From the NCBI GenBank assembly GCA_002501655.1, contig DANY01000035.1, positions 87,814 to 151,813 on the forward strand: 64,000 bases of DNA, in the 5' to 3' direction. The first letter of the stretch is position 1; each line of letters begins with the position of its first letter. Positions 1-8,089 of this stretch are shown in pieces. Source of the DNA: Methanoculleus sp. UBA303 (lineage in GTDB: Archaea; Halobacteriota; Methanomicrobia; Methanomicrobiales; Methanoculleaceae). A model generated the notes under the pieces. It saw only the letters and a program-made list of their open reading frames with translations, was not told where the DNA came from and did no database searches. The position numbers and the translations under genes were made by a program.

Positions 1-375
1 GGGGGGGGGGCTACAGATACGTTCTATGAGGTGGAGACAGGGGAGGGGGGAGACCCCCCTCCCCGTCAGCCCCGCCCCCTATGGCGATATCCCCTCGAAA
101 TCCGTGTTACGGGTTTGCAACGCAACATTTCTGAAGGGGCGGACTTAGGCTTTAGGCTTAGGGATGTTTCATGTGACTAAAGTGAGGTTGAGAACCTCTG
201 AGGTATTCGAACGCGCCCCACCCGCTCGATCCCGCCGTGAAGGAACCGGCCCCCTCTCTCATGCAACATCACCCCCTGCGCCTGCGGCGAGGGACCCATG
301 CACATAAGAGCCTCTTTCACCCGCTACCCCCTCCTGAGTTCGTTCCCCGCCGTCCTGCCCCTCCCGATCGATCCT
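1..375. other. Non-coding GC-rich spacer
   Basis: No credible gene is seen. The stretch opens with a run of ten G and contains one copy of the GC-rich repeat around the core GGCGATATC (listed separately). The reading frames here lack ribosome-binding sites and recognisable protein sequence. Confidence 0.6.
70..94. repeat. GC-rich intergenic repeat, copy 1
   Basis: A C-rich arm followed by ATGGCGATATCCCC. The same core, in either orientation and flanked by C- or G-runs, recurs at about 51973, 52084 and 52204, always between genes. This looks like a dispersed intergenic repeat; function unknown. Confidence 0.5.
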
Positions 376-413
376 CTTAAATATCGTTATCAACGATAAT
401 CTTGTTAACGATA
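376..413 (+). promoter_or_regulatory. Promoter with palindromic operator ahead of the coenzyme B operon
   Basis: A TATA-like TTAAATATC lies about 45-50 nt before the first start codon. Overlapping it is a perfect inverted repeat, TATCGTT-ATC-AACGATA (382-398), followed by a third half-site AACGATA at 407-413, 15 bp from the second. The arrangement suggests cooperative binding by a dimeric repressor over the promoter. The regulator is unknown. Confidence 0.6.
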
Positions 414-427
414 ATTTCGGTGACATC

Positions 428-1384
428 ATGATTACGCTCACACCCAACGACGTCAGGGCCCGGTTCGGGCCGTTATTCTCGATGAAGTACCTCGCCATGG
501 TCGACCAGAAATCCGGTCTTGCGGAGATCCACGAGCATTGCCGGGCCCGGGGGACCATTGAGTGGGATGCGGCGAACCGGATACGGGCGGGGGGGGCTAT
601 CCAATCCTGCCACGTCGAGGGCACGACGATGACGATGCTCGCCCGGCTGGGGGTATCCCCGGCGAAGTTCGGGGCGGCCGGTCGGGAGATCGGTGGGCAG
701 GCGCTCGAGGGTGTCGAGGTCAGCGGGGACGAAGTGGTGACGACCTGGTCCGGGATCGCCGGAGCAGGGGTCGGCGTCGCCGCCTGCCTGGCCCAGGCAC
801 CGGGCGTGACCCGGGCGGAGTACCCAACGGATGATGACCTCCGGATCGGCGGCGCCCGGGTCTGCCGGGTGCGGATCGTATCGCCGCTCTACGAGAAGGT
901 GACGATCGGGATCGACGACACCGATACCCGCGAGGAAGGTGCCACATGGGTGCTCGCGCTCAAGTGCGCTGAGGCTTGCACCCTTGATGGGGTCGAGTAC
1001 CTGGACATGCGCCTCGTGCAGCTGAACCCTGCGGTCCCGAAGAAGACCACCAACTGTGTCGGGTCCGCCCTGAACTTCGCGGTCCGTCCCGGGAGGGTGG
1101 ACGCGCTCCTTGAGTACGTCCGCGACTTCGTCGAATCTCAGGCGGTCAGTAACGACACCGGCATCGCCGTTTACCGGGGGATTGCGTTTGCCGAGGAGTC
1201 TCCCTACCTTAAAAGGGTCAAGACCGAACTCCTGACGGTCGATGACGCGGAGGCGGAGGCCGCACGGATGGGCGTCCGGTTCATCGACTCAAACGCACGT
1301 AAAGGCAGGATAGGAGCACTGGGCGCCGTTCTCTGGGGGAACAAGGGCGTTGAAGCGGCAGGACTCTATGGTGAGACTCTCTGA
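428..1384 (+). CDS. TiaS-like (methanogenesis marker 11-related) protein, paralogue A
   Basis: 318 residues, starting at ATG 428 with GGTGA four bases upstream. Residues 160-174 read IGIDDTDTREEGATW, matching the kinase-site motif of TiaS, the archaeal tRNA-Ile2 agmatidine synthetase whose kinase domain autophosphorylates a threonine. The rest, including a K-K-T-T-N-C segment, parallels the next gene, so the two are paralogues. It lacks the OB-fold and zinc-ribbon C-terminus of true TiaS, so a tRNA-modifying role is unlikely. It heads the operon that continues into aksADEF and overlaps the next gene by 17 bp. Function is unproven; an ATP-dependent phosphotransfer role is inferred from the motif only. 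Confidence 0.75.
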   Translation: MITLTPNDVRARFGPLFSMKYLAMVDQKSGLAEIHEHCRARGTIEWDAANRIRAGGAIQSCHVEGTTMTMLARLGVSPAKFGAAGREIGGQALEGVEVSGDEVVTTWSGIAGAGVGVAACLAQAPGVTRAEYPTDDDLRIGGARVCRVRIVSPLYEKVTIGIDDTDTREEGATWVLALKCAEACTLDGVEYLDMRLVQLNPAVPKKTTNCVGSALNFAVRPGRVDALLEYVRDFVESQAVSNDTGIAVYRGIAFAEESPYLKRVKTELLTVDDAEAEAARMGVRFIDSNARKGRIGALGAVLWGNKGVEAAGLYGETL

Positions 1385-2261
1385 TCCCTACACGATACGG
1401 TATCCACAGATTGTGGCTGTGGCCGACGAGAGCGCCGAGCAGGTAGAACTCATCGAGTTCTTCGACTGCACCGGCGGCGCGATGTGGGTGAAGCGCCACT
1501 ATGCGCAGAGCCCGCTCGTCCGATCCGTCCGCACCGTGGGGGCGACCAACCGCTACCTCCTCCGGACCGGCAATGCTGACCTCGCGCTCGAAGGCTCGGT
1601 CTTCCCGGCGGGGATCGCCGCCGTCGCTGTTGAAGGCGACGAGATCGCCGTCACCTACCGGGGCCTCGGCGGCGGCGGTGTGGGGGCATCCATCTGCCGT
1701 GCCTCGGCACCGGGCGTCGTCCGCTATAGAAGCGACCCTGCCGGCGGGGGACGACTCGCAGGCTCGACGATCTGGCTTCCCCACCGCGAGCGGGTGATCA
1801 TCGGGGTCGACGACACCGATACCCCTGAGGAGGGCGCCACCTGGACGCTCGCGCACAATATCGCACGGGCCGTCGAGGACGACTATTCCCGCTATCTCTC
1901 CCATACGATCGTCCAGCTCTTTCCTGTCCCTTACCGGACCAAGAACTGCGTCGCCATCGCCTGTGAGTTCGCCACCTCAGACCCTGACGGGCTGGTCCGG
2001 TGCTACCGCGATTACCTTGAGGAGTACACGCTCTCGGAGGAGACCGGGATGGCGGTCTGGCGGGGATTCGACCCGTCGCCGCTTGAGGAGTTCGGCTGCC
2101 GCGTAAAGCAGGGCGAGGTCTCGTCCGACGACCTTGCCGCCCTCGACGACGCCCGGCTCTCCGTCATCATGGGCGGCCGGGGCGCGATCGGGGCGGCGGC
2201 GGCGATCCCGTTCGCCACAAGGTATGAGGAGGCGTTGGCGTTATGGAATGGAGACGGCTGA
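1368..2261 (+). CDS. mmp11: Methanogenesis marker protein 11 (probable)
   Basis: 297 residues from ATG 1368. An in-frame TTG at 1350 is possible, but the ATG begins the family-like MVRLSDPYTIRYPQ. The motif IGVDDTDTPEEGATW at 145-159 again matches the TiaS kinase site, and a Y-R-T-K-N-C-V segment follows. Length and sequence style fit the methanogen-only marker 11 family, which has no established reaction. It is sandwiched between its paralogue and a radical SAM gene, with overlaps on both sides (17 and 19 bp), implying translational coupling. The name is from memory of the family; the paralogy with the preceding gene is directly visible. Confidence 0.7.
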   Translation: MVRLSDPYTIRYPQIVAVADESAEQVELIEFFDCTGGAMWVKRHYAQSPLVRSVRTVGATNRYLLRTGNADLALEGSVFPAGIAAVAVEGDEIAVTYRGLGGGGVGASICRASAPGVVRYRSDPAGGGRLAGSTIWLPHRERVIIGVDDTDTPEEGATWTLAHNIARAVEDDYSRYLSHTIVQLFPVPYRTKNCVAIACEFATSDPDGLVRCYRDYLEEYTLSEETGMAVWRGFDPSPLEEFGCRVKQGEVSSDDLAALDDARLSVIMGGRGAIGAAAAIPFATRYEEALALWNGDG

Positions 2262-3214
2262 AAGCCCGGCTGCTTGAGGCAGGTTCGGTTCGCCTCTCCG
2301 GCGAACCTGCGGACCAGTATGTATCCCGTTCGACCGCCGGCCCCTCGGCTGGGACGTCCGGCTCGCTCTTCTTCTCCACAGGTGGTGGCCGGCGGGCCCG
2401 GGTCGGTATCGACGTGGCGAGTCCCATCGAGGTCGTCCACCGGGGGGGAGGTGAGGCGGACCTCTTCATCGACGGTGAGCGGGTTGGCGGCCGGCTCGAA
2501 CCCGCCGCTCTTCACTGCCCCCGCCAGGCCTACATCACGGTCAGCGGGACGTGCATCTTCCACTGCCGCTACTGTCCGGTGCCGGATCTTCCCGGGCGGA
2601 GGAAGGAGGTCGGAGAGATCGTGGAGATGGTCGGGAGTGTGGCCGACCGGATCGATGCCATCGCGATCACGAGCGGCGTCGCCTCCTCGATCGAGGAAGA
2701 AGAGGCATACGTCCTCGACGTCGTGGCGGCGCTCGCGTCGTTCGGCCTTCCCATCGGTGTCTCGATCTACCCGGGCCTAGAGACCCCGGCCCGGCTCCAT
2801 GCTCTCGGCGTTGTCGAGGTGAAGTTCAACATCGAGGCGGCGACTGCGGCACTCTTTCGCGAGATGTGCCCCGATCTCTCCTGGGAGGCGGTCTGGGAGG
2901 CACTCCGGTGCTCAGTACCGCTCTTCGGGAGGGGCAGGGTCTTCTCGAACGTACTCGTCGGCCTCGGGGAGACCGACGAAGACCTGAAGCGGGTGATGGA
3001 GGAACTCGCCGCTACCGGGGTAATCCCGGTCCTCCGTCCGCTCAACCCGGCGGCGTCTCTCACCGGCCAGCCCCGGCCATCCGCCGACCGGCTGCTCGCG
3101 CTCTGCAGGGTCCACGAGCAGATCCTCCGGGAGGCGGGGCTTGATCCCCGCCGGGCGCTGACGATGTGTCCGGCATGCACCGGGTGTGACCTTGTACCCG
3201 GGAGGGACACATGA
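2243..3214 (+). CDS. Radical SAM protein of the coenzyme B operon, function unknown
   Basis: 323 residues. Cys104, Cys108 and Cys111 form the canonical radical SAM CxxxCxxC (CIFHCRYC), followed by a TIM-barrel-like region with a GLGETDED motif. The C-terminus carries a second cysteine set, CPACTGC (Cys309, 312, 315), which could bind an auxiliary iron-sulfur cluster. It does not look like Mmp10, which is longer and has a different cluster motif. It overlaps mmp11 by 19 bp and the next gene by 4 bp (ATGA). Chemistry cannot be read from sequence. The location suggests a role in cofactor synthesis, with sulfur insertion one option. Confidence 0.8.
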   Translation: MEWRRLKARLLEAGSVRLSGEPADQYVSRSTAGPSAGTSGSLFFSTGGGRRARVGIDVASPIEVVHRGGGEADLFIDGERVGGRLEPAALHCPRQAYITVSGTCIFHCRYCPVPDLPGRRKEVGEIVEMVGSVADRIDAIAITSGVASSIEEEEAYVLDVVAALASFGLPIGVSIYPGLETPARLHALGVVEVKFNIEAATAALFREMCPDLSWEAVWEALRCSVPLFGRGRVFSNVLVGLGETDEDLKRVMEELAATGVIPVLRPLNPAASLTGQPRPSADRLLALCRVHEQILREAGLDPRRALTMCPACTGCDLVPGRDT

Positions 3215-4491
3215 AGGGCACGGAGGCGCTTGCGCTCGCGCTCCGGCTGTCTTCCGACCGCTGCTACGCCGTCCCCGGCTACCCGGTCTCAGGGCTCGCG
3301 GAGCGGGCGGGGGCCGCAATAACCGTGAACGAGAAGGTGGCACTCGAGTACGCCCTCGGCGACTCGCTCTCCGGTCGCCGGGCCGCCGTGGTCGTCAAGC
3401 ACGTCGGCCTCAACGCCTGCGCGGACCCGCTGGTGCACGCCACCGCGCAGGGTCTCCGGGCGGGCGTCGTGGTCGTCGTCGGCGACGACGTGCGCGCAGT
3501 CGCATCGGACGTCACGCAGGACTCCCGCTACTACGGCGAGGTAGCCCGGGTTCCAGTGCTGGAACCCGACGGCGAGACCCTCGGCCCGGCGGTCGAGGCG
3601 GCTTTTGAGGCTTCGGAGACCTTCTCCCGGGTTGCCATCGTCAGGGTCACGCCTGACCTCCTGGACGCGGATGTGCCGGAACCGTCCCCTCTCCGCAACA
3701 ACCGGGAGGGAAGCCTTGCGGACCCCACGCTCACGATGGCCGGACGGGCGCTGGCGAGCGACCGGCGGACGGCAGCCATGTTTGCCTGGTCGCGGTCCTC
3801 GCCCCTCAACCGGTTTGCCGGTGGCACCGTCGGTGCAGGCCCCGCGGGCGGAGCGTCCCGTGCGGTCAGCATCTACCCGCCTCCGGCTGACCCGGATGCG
3901 CTCGCCCTGACCCGGGAACTCGGTCGCCCCTTCCTCAGAGAGCACCGGCTGCTCGTCCCCCCTGACCCCGCCGGGGAGCCGGAACGGTACTCCTCCCGGG
4001 GCTACTGCCGGACGTTCTGTCGGGACTGCCCGTTCCACCCGGCGTTTGCCATCCTCTCCGAGCGCAAGATGCAGGCCGTCTGTGATGCCGGGTGCGCGAT
4101 TCTTGCGATGAACCCACCCTACCGGGTAGGGATCGCCACCTACGGGCTGGGGTCATCGGTTGCCGTGGCGGCGACCAGCACCGGGGTAGCGCTCACCGGC
4201 GACTACGCGCTCCTGCACTCAGGGCTAAACGCCCTCATCGACGTTTACGAGCGTCGACTTCCGCTCCTCTGTATCGTCCTCGCGAACAACCGGATGGGCA
4301 TGACCGGCGGTCACCCCGTCCCTAATATTCTTCGTTACATCACCTGGGCGGACCCGGTTGTCTGCGCCGCAGACGACGTCAGGAAACTTCGCGGGGCCCT
4401 GGTCCCCCCGCAGGGACCCCGGATGGTGGTGATCGAAGGAACCTGCCCTGAGGGTGCACACCATGAAACCGTGGCATATCGAGATCTGTGA
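3211..4491 (+). CDS. IorA-like thiamine-pyrophosphate enzyme, candidate 2-oxoacid decarboxylase
   Basis: 426 residues. The N-terminal half matches the pyrimidine-binding part of indolepyruvate:ferredoxin oxidoreductase alpha: N40-E-K-V-A-L-E46, then KHVGLN and QDSRYYGEVARVPVLEP. The C-terminal half has the PP/Mg site: GDYALLHSG at 330 and NNRMGMTGGHP at 359. Cys266, 270 and 273 sit where IorA has its GCPH segment. It is about 200 residues shorter than IorA and lacks the C-terminal ferredoxin domain, and no IorB lies nearby. It overlaps the radical SAM gene by 4 bp and aksA by 29 bp. The operon makes 2-oxosuberate, so non-oxidative or oxidative decarboxylation of that product is the natural inference, untested. 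Confidence 0.8.
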   Translation: MKGTEALALALRLSSDRCYAVPGYPVSGLAERAGAAITVNEKVALEYALGDSLSGRRAAVVVKHVGLNACADPLVHATAQGLRAGVVVVVGDDVRAVASDVTQDSRYYGEVARVPVLEPDGETLGPAVEAAFEASETFSRVAIVRVTPDLLDADVPEPSPLRNNREGSLADPTLTMAGRALASDRRTAAMFAWSRSSPLNRFAGGTVGAGPAGGASRAVSIYPPPADPDALALTRELGRPFLREHRLLVPPDPAGEPERYSSRGYCRTFCRDCPFHPAFAILSERKMQAVCDAGCAILAMNPPYRVGIATYGLGSSVAVAATSTGVALTGDYALLHSGLNALIDVYERRLPLLCIVLANNRMGMTGGHPVPNILRYITWADPVVCAADDVRKLRGALVPPQGPRMVVIEGTCPEGAHHETVAYRDL

Positions 4492-5593
4492 TGTAACACT
4501 GCGAGACGGGGAGCAGACTCCCGGCGTCTCGTTTACCCGTGATGAGAAGATGGCGATCGCCGTAGCGCTCGATGAGATCGGCGTGGAGGTGATCGAGGCC
4601 GGGTTTCCGGTTGTATCGGCGGCGGAGAAGGAGTGTGTCGCGGCCATTGCCGGGAGTGGCCTTGACGCGCGGGTCTGCTGCCTCGCACGGGCGCTCAAGC
4701 CCGATATCGAGGCGGCCCTCGACTGCGACGTTGACATGGTCAGCATCTTCATCGCCACCTCCGACCTCCACATCCGGCACAAGTACCGGAAGTCCCGTGA
4801 GGAGGTGCTCGAGGACGCCCTCGATATGGTGGAGTTCGCCGCCGACCACGGCGTACAGGTGCGGTTCGCGGCCGAAGACGCCTCACGAACCGACCCTGCG
4901 TTCCTCGTCGAGATGTATACCAGGGGCGTCGAGTGCGGCGCTGATCTCGTCAGTTTTGCGGATACGGTCGGGTGTCTCACCCCGCTGGAGATCCACGCGG
5001 TCGTCTCCCGGATTCTCGATGCGGCCCCTCACCCGCTCTGCATCCACTGTCACAACGACCTCGGGTTTGCGGCGGCAAATACCATCACTGCCGCAGCCGC
5101 CGGGGCGTTTCAGCTCCACACTACCGTCAACGGCATCGGAGAGCGTGCCGGGAACGCGGCACTCGAACAGGTGCTGGTTGCCCTGCGGATGAAGGGCGGC
5201 GTCGACCGTTACGACCTCTCACGGCTGCAGGAGATCTCACGGCTGGTCGCCCGGTGCTCGGGCGTGGCCCCGGAGCGTACCCGGCCGATCGTCGGCGAGA
5301 ATGCCTTTGCCCACGAGAGCGGGATCCACATCGCCGCCATCCTTGAAGACCCCTCAACCTATGAGTCCATCCCCCCTGAGCTGGTGGGCGGCGAGCGGCG
5401 GTTCGTCCTCGGGAAGCATACCGGGAAGCGGGCGCTTGAGCATATCGCGAATGCTTACGGTTTTGACCTCTCCGACCGGGAGGCACGGTGGGTGCTTGAG
5501 CAGATCAAACTCCGGAGCGAGGGGAAGTGCAGTGTCACCCCGGAGGTGCTCTGCGGGTTCCTCAGGCAGGCAAAGGAGGGAGTTCTCCAGTGA
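4463..5593 (+). CDS. aksA: Homocitrate synthase AksA (coenzyme B pathway)
   Basis: Condenses 2-oxoacids (2-oxoglutarate, then longer homologues) with acetyl-CoA, the first step of each elongation round to 2-oxosuberate, precursor of the mercaptoheptanoyl chain. 376 residues from ATG 4463, preceded at good spacing by GAGGGTG; an upstream GTG at 4454 is less likely. It has the DRE-TIM motif CDVTLRDGEQTPG, the HCHNDLG metal site, the GIGERAGN loop and a C-terminal ESGIH/GKHTG region. LeuA and CimA share this fold, but the adjacent aksDEF genes favour AksA. The start lies inside the preceding TPP gene. Confidence 0.88.
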   Translation: MKPWHIEICDVTLRDGEQTPGVSFTRDEKMAIAVALDEIGVEVIEAGFPVVSAAEKECVAAIAGSGLDARVCCLARALKPDIEAALDCDVDMVSIFIATSDLHIRHKYRKSREEVLEDALDMVEFAADHGVQVRFAAEDASRTDPAFLVEMYTRGVECGADLVSFADTVGCLTPLEIHAVVSRILDAAPHPLCIHCHNDLGFAAANTITAAAAGAFQLHTTVNGIGERAGNAALEQVLVALRMKGGVDRYDLSRLQEISRLVARCSGVAPERTRPIVGENAFAHESGIHIAAILEDPSTYESIPPELVGGERRFVLGKHTGKRALEHIANAYGFDLSDREARWVLEQIKLRSEGKCSVTPEVLCGFLRQAKEGVLQ

Positions 5594-6801
5594 GCACGCT
5601 CTCAGAACGGATCCTCGGTGCGCCGGCAGGGGCATACGTGGACCGCGAGGTCGATATCGCCTTTGCCCATGACGGGACCGGTCTCCTCACCCGGGAGGCG
5701 CTCCGGGAGATGGAAGTGGAGCGGCTCCCCCACCCTGAGCGCCTGCGCCTGATCTTTGACCACATCGTCCCGGCGAATACCGGGATGACGGCGACTCTTC
5801 AGGCGGAGCTCCGCGAGTATGCCCGGTCCTCGGGGATAGAACTCTCGGACGCCGGAGGGGGGATCTGCCACCAGGTGATGAGCGAAGGGGTCGTCCGGCC
5901 CGGCATGATCGCCGTGGGCGCCGACTCTCACACCTGCACCCTCGGCGCCCTGGGCGCGTTTGCCACCGGAATGGGGGCGACCGATATGGCGGCGATCTGG
6001 GCGTCGGGAGCCACGTGGTTCCGGGTTCCGGAGACGATCGCGGTCAGGCTCTCCGGCAGGCTCGACGGTGCGGCGGAGCCAAAAGATGTCGCCCTCGCTT
6101 ACGTTGCAAAACTCGGTATGGAGGGAGCGACCTACCGTGCACTGGAGTTTGTGGGTGACGGAGCGGCAGGAATCTCCATGGACGGACGGCTGACCCTCTC
6201 CAACATGGCTGTCGAGACGGGGGCGAAGGCGGGGATCTTCTACGCCGACGGGGTCACCGTCCGCTACCTCGCGGAGTACGGCGTTACGGCATCCCCCCAG
6301 ACACCGGAGGACTGCCGTTACGAGCGGGAGGTCGATATCGACCTTTCCGGCATCGTGCCCCTTGTTGCGGTCCCGCCCCGGGTGGATACCGTCCGAGAGG
6401 CGGAGGAGGTCGCGGGTACGCACCTCGACCAGGTCCTCGTCGGGACCTGCACAAACGGCCGCTACGACGATCTTGCCCAGTTCGCCCGGGTCGTCCGGGG
6501 TAAGCGGGTAGCAGTCCGCACCCTGGTCGTCCCCGCCTCGCGGGCGGTGCTTGCCCGGGCAATCGCCTCCGGCGTCCTTGCCGATATCGTTGATGCAGGG
6601 TGCATGGTGATGCCGCCCGGGTGCGGGCCGTGCCTCGGGGCGCACGCCGGCGTGCTCGGAGAGGGTGAGGTCTGCCTCTCCACCGCCAACCGGAACTTTA
6701 AGAACCGGATGGGCGTGGGTGGCGATATCTACCTCTCGTCGGCTGCTACCGCCGCCGCGAGCGCTCTCGCGGGCGAGATCGCCGTGCCGGAGGCGGTATA
6801 A
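5590..6801 (+). CDS. aksD: Homoaconitase large subunit AksD
   Basis: Large subunit of the 4Fe-4S hydro-lyase that dehydrates and rehydrates (R)-homocitrate and its longer homologues. 403 residues from GTG 5590, which overlaps the aksA stop as GTGA. It shows the aconitase-family segments GADSHTCTLGALGAFATGMG, GTCTNGRYDDL and MPPGCGPCLG, supplying the three cluster cysteines, and NRNFKNRMG for substrate binding. Length equals LeuC/AksD archaeal subunits. The partner small subunit starts on its stop codon. Confidence 0.9.
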   Translation: MSTLSERILGAPAGAYVDREVDIAFAHDGTGLLTREALREMEVERLPHPERLRLIFDHIVPANTGMTATLQAELREYARSSGIELSDAGGGICHQVMSEGVVRPGMIAVGADSHTCTLGALGAFATGMGATDMAAIWASGATWFRVPETIAVRLSGRLDGAAEPKDVALAYVAKLGMEGATYRALEFVGDGAAGISMDGRLTLSNMAVETGAKAGIFYADGVTVRYLAEYGVTASPQTPEDCRYEREVDIDLSGIVPLVAVPPRVDTVREAEEVAGTHLDQVLVGTCTNGRYDDLAQFARVVRGKRVAVRTLVVPASRAVLARAIASGVLADIVDAGCMVMPPGCGPCLGAHAGVLGEGEVCLSTANRNFKNRMGVGGDIYLSSAATAAASALAGEIAVPEAV

Positions 6802-7271
6802 TGCAAGGAGTTGGGCCGGCGGTCTGCCTCGGAAACGACATCGACACCGACGTCATCATCGCCGGGCGCTACCTCCGGACGAAGGACCGCTCAGTCTGGG
6901 CGGAGCACGCCTTCGAGGACCTGGATCCCACGCTCGCCGGCCGTCTTTCAGGCGCAATCATCGTCGCCGGGAAGAACATGGGGTGCGGGTCGTCCCGGGA
7001 GCAGGCGGTGGTCGCCCTCCGGGAGGCCGGGGTGGTCGGGGTCGTTGCCCCCTCCTTCGCCCGCATATTCTTCCGGAACGCCATCAATGTCGGCCTGCCG
7101 GCGATCGAGGCCGAGGTCGTCTGCACCGATGGCGCTCACGTCGCCTTCGACCTCGATGCAGGATGGGTAGAGGTGGATGGGGAGCGCTACCCCGCCCGCC
7201 CTCTCTCGGAGAAGATGGTCGCGATCCTCCGGGCCGGAGGGCTGGCCCCCTACTGGAGGTCGTGCCGGTGA
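6801..7271 (+). CDS. aksE: Homoaconitase small subunit AksE
   Basis: 156 residues. The swivel domain carries D-I-D-T-D-V-I-I and the conserved CGSSREQAVVALREAG turn that completes the active site with AksD. It starts at ATG 6801 overlapping the aksD stop (TAATG) and overlaps the next gene as GTGA at 7268. LeuD is the alternative name on domain grounds; operon context decides for AksE. Confidence 0.9.
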   Translation: MQGVGPAVCLGNDIDTDVIIAGRYLRTKDRSVWAEHAFEDLDPTLAGRLSGAIIVAGKNMGCGSSREQAVVALREAGVVGVVAPSFARIFFRNAINVGLPAIEAEVVCTDGAHVAFDLDAGWVEVDGERYPARPLSEKMVAILRAGGLAPYWRSCR

Positions 7272-8089
7272 TATTTCCTTTGCACTGCAAGTATGTCGGG
7301 TCTGCGACCGACACCCCATACGGGGACCGGGCCTACTTCCTCTCGCGTTACCTGGTCAGGGAGACTGCCGGCGGCACGGAGGTGCTTGAGGTGAAGACCG
7401 ACCCGGACGAGGCCGGGTTGATGCGGAGCGTGCTCTCAGCCCGGGTGCTCGCCGCCGGCGATGATGTCTACCGCTACCCGGATCACGTGAACATCCATGA
7501 TCGAGCATTCTTAATACTGGCGGCGATGCGTTCCGGGCACCGCTGCACCGTATTCACCGGCCACGACGAGCAGACCACATTCGTGCTCGACCCGGACCTC
7601 TCGGGGTTCCTCCGTATCCACGTCTACGACATCACCCCGCCCCGCCCCCACCTCTCGGCCACGCTTCGCGACCTGGAGGAGACCGGGCTCTTCGGCGACC
7701 TTGAGGTCATCTTCGAGCACCACGTCCGGGATATCCGGGAGATCGGGGCCGACGTCTATCCCTGCCGTGCGGCCGGTTTCCCCCGCACCCTTGATGCGGA
7801 TCCGCTTCGCCCCGGCGACCGGGTCGCGGGGTGCCTGACGGGGAGAGACCTGGTACGGGAATGTTACGGCGAAGGGGTAACGGTGGAGAACATCTGCCCG
7901 GTCGAAGCGGTGACGGCCGAGCCTTTCATCGCCCGATGCTGCCGGAGCGAACGGGGGGGTCTCGGGCTTCGGAGCGGTCGACTCGGCGTGGTGGTCCACT
8001 GGGGCGCGTCACCCCGGACAATCGCAGAGGCGGTCGTTGACGTCGTTACCGCATGGAGGGAGTCTGATGGTGAAGGTAGCGGTCGTTGA
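7268..8089 (+). CDS. Unrecognised Cys-rich protein between aksE and aksF
   Basis: 273 residues from GTG 7268, which overlaps the aksE stop by 4 bp; the 3' end overlaps aksF by 23 bp. No family is recognised with certainty. It looks soluble, with an N-terminal HCKYVGSATDTPYGDR, a central FTGHDEQTTFVLD and PHLSATLRDLEETG, and a Cys-rich C-terminal third including YPCRA, GCLTG, ECYGEG, ICPVEA and RCCRSERGG. No membrane segment or signal peptide is seen. Being locked inside the aks operon by overlaps, it is a candidate for a missing coenzyme B step such as sulfur transfer or threonine-phosphate coupling, but that is inference from position and cysteines alone. Confidence 0.8.
   Translation: MIFPLHCKYVGSATDTPYGDRAYFLSRYLVRETAGGTEVLEVKTDPDEAGLMRSVLSARVLAAGDDVYRYPDHVNIHDRAFLILAAMRSGHRCTVFTGHDEQTTFVLDPDLSGFLRIHVYDITPPRPHLSATLRDLEETGLFGDLEVIFEHHVRDIREIGADVYPCRAAGFPRTLDADPLRPGDRVAGCLTGRDLVRECYGEGVTVENICPVEAVTAEPFIARCCRSERGGLGLRSGRLGVVVHWGASPRTIAEAVVDVVTAWRESDGEGSGR

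Noticed and set aside
2243-3214. Calling the radical SAM gene Mmp10 (McrA arginine methyltransferase) because it sits beside Mmp11
   Set aside because: It is about 90 residues too short and its cluster motif and C-terminal cysteines differ from what I know of Mmp10.
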